A stretch of DNA of 64,000 nt, taken from contig CAJNDS010000176.1 in assembly GCA_905221605.1 (NCBI GenBank), forward strand, positions 1-64,000. The letters are read 5' to 3'. Both the position numbers and the translations under genes were made by a program. Source of the stretch: Symbiodinium natans (lineage: Eukaryota; Sar; Dinophyceae; Suessiales; Symbiodiniaceae). The notes below the pieces were generated by a model, which was given only the letters and a program-made list of their open reading frames with translations, did no database searches and had not been told where the DNA came from. Numbering within the stretch: position 1 is the first letter of the stretch; each line of letters begins with the position of its first letter. Positions 62,728 to 64,000 of the stretch are shown here, one piece after another.

Positions 62728-63055
62728 GGGGGTGCAGTGTCTGGAGATAAGCAGAAGCTCAAGCTACGCACGTCATTCGTCCAACCGTCCGAACTCTGGA
62801 GATGCCTCAGGATGAAAGGCAAAGATGTGCGATAACAATCATTGGTGCAGCTTGGCCGAGCGCGCAGAAGGACGGGAGGTACCCCTCGGACAGCTTCAGC
62901 TTGCGTTAACCGCAGGGAGGACGTAGAGGTCTCAAATTCCCCGGATCCGTGTACCAATTAAGATTTTTTCGAGGGGGCGTGAGTCGCTCGAGGTAAAGCG
63001 GGGTGTTATAGCATAGTGCTCTTTTTGCTCTTTTTTCCTTCATGACTGTACTCAG

Positions 63056-63184
63056 GCACTGGTGAACACTGCTCTCGGTTTGGGTGCTGCATCCTCCTCC
63101 GTGTCAACCTGCTCGGGGAGCCTGAACGTGCCCGCAAACTGCGTGCCTGGCCTGGAAGCTTGTGCACGGGAGCTAGGGAGTCAG
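63056..63184 (+). CDS. exon, 43 codons, small-residue rich
   Basis: After TGTACTCAG| the frame reads ALVNTALGLGAASSSVSTCS, GSLNVPANCVPGLEACAREL, GSQ and ends CAG|GTTTTC; phase 0 on both sides. A second frame (NLLGEPERARKLRAWPGS) is also open. No family recognised. Confidence 0.5.
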
Positions 63185-63257
63185 GTTTTCTTTTTCAGAG
63201 ATGCCTGAAAGGGTTCATGAGGACCATTTGCGGTTTGTGCCATTCTCTGCCTTTGGT

Positions 63258-63340
63258 CTGCCGGAGAAGGGAGTCGAATCACCGAATCACCGCCGTGTGG
63301 GCTTTTAGAGCCCGCTGCACATCCGGCTACGTCCTCCAGC
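63258..63340 (-). tRNA. degenerate tRNA-like sequence
   Basis: The minus strand carries a B-box-like GATTCGACTCC (one mismatch to GGTTCGANTCC), an A-box-like TAGCCGGATGTG and a GGGC-TCTAAAA-GCCC hairpin. Arm pairing is poor, U33 is absent and the T stem does not close. More likely a tRNA pseudogene or SINE fragment than a working tRNA. Confidence 0.2.
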
Positions 63341-63359
63341 CAGAAACCTCAAGCGATTG

Positions 63360-63405
63360 TGTTTGTGTGTGTGTGTGTGTGCCTGTCTGTGTTGGTGTGT
63401 GTTTG
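63360..63405. repeat. (GT)n microsatellite
   Basis: TGTTTGTGTGTGTGTGTGTGTG tract. Confidence 0.9.
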
Positions 63406-63409
63406 GTGG

Positions 63410-64000
63410 AAAGAGAGTTCAAGCTTAAAACAAGCGACTAGCTAGACAGCAAATCACGGGCCTGCTTGCAAGCGGATCATTTTGCCTGCTAAGGCGTCAG
63501 GCATCGGGGTTTGGGGAGGAAGGCTTTGCACGATCGTGTCACTCCGAAGAGTACACAGCAACGGACGGAACTCGTTTGCTGTTGGCTTCCCTTCTTGATC
63601 TTATACTGCCACACCAGCACTGAAAACACTTACATTGGGGGTTGAAGCGAGTCAGTCTCTTGGAATCCGAGCAGCTCAGCCCTTGCAATCAGTTTCGGTA
63701 TCATGGCATCAGGCTGCGAACATCAACGGCTTCATAGGCACTTCGGCCTGCAAATAAGGATGCCAACCGCGCTGTGTGAGCAATCCTCCAACCCAGCAGG
63801 TTCTCTGCAGAGTACAAAGCGGTGCAGCCCTGGGTTTACACTACTGTTACTGCTGAGTGTACAAAATATCGGCCTCCGTGTACCTCTTGGTGCGGGTCTA
63901 TATTGTATATATGTATACACATATATATAGATATGTATGTATGGGGTGTCCTTATGGGGATACCACAACTGAACGCCCTACTGCATGTCGTGCATTCAGA
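63410..64000. other. no supported gene; (TA)-rich tract near 63900
   Basis: Ordinary DNA with a TATATATGTATACACATATA tract at about 63900-63935. Runs off the right edge. Confidence 0.4.

Overview
The window looks like nuclear DNA of a dinoflagellate, probably of the Symbiodinium/Suessiales type (an inference; no marker gene fixes the species). Four things point there. Coding DNA is broken into short exons whose introns mix GT, GC and GA 5' splice sites and mostly end AG|G. Telomere-type TTTAGGG/CCCTAAA arrays occur about every 1-2 kb. The better-supported genes mostly share one strand. Two protein types common in dinoflagellates are present: a GGPPCS-type methyltransferase-like protein and an 'LNG' beta-domain protein. 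No rRNA, confident tRNA, CRISPR or bacterial operon was seen.

Layout. 1-11.1 kb is almost all satellite: an 8-bp satellite, an A/T-rich palindromic satellite, an array of perfect hairpins (4.7-5.5 kb), a strand-switching GCTTAGG/TTTAGGG block and a roughly 0.85-kb tandem repeat rich in CT/GA. 11.1-14.5 kb holds small exons separated by telomere-like arrays. 14.5-16.4 kb is G/C-rich and A/T-rich minisatellite. 16.5-23.6 kb has ankyrin-repeat exons and then FHA-like exons, with one minus-strand exon nested among them. 24.0-28.6 kb holds a long gene with an LNG domain and a Pro/Met-rich tail; most of its intron phases fit. 29-32.1 kb has scattered exons. 32.3-34.7 kb is the methyltransferase-like gene. 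35.3-37.15 kb is a complete five-exon, membrane-anchored catechol O-methyltransferase-like gene, the best-supported gene here. 38-64 kb has many single or paired exons, mostly plus strand, a few minus-strand candidates, foldback elements and arrays.

The most interesting pattern is that telomere-like arrays lie inside introns and often touch the splice sites. Several exons end exactly where GTTTAGGG or GTTAGGG begins, others where GTTACCC or GTCAAACCC begins, and two candidate introns of 36 and 43 nt are little more than telomere repeat. One array in the LNG gene is flanked by a 10-bp direct repeat. A model in which telomere-repeat DNA is inserted into genes and tolerated or removed as intron is worth testing with RNA data.

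Limits. No tools were used. Exon borders come from reading-frame quality, splice dinucleotides and phase agreement. In this GC-balanced DNA several frames often look protein-like, so single-exon calls are tentative. Many open frames here are shadows or repeat artefacts and were left out.
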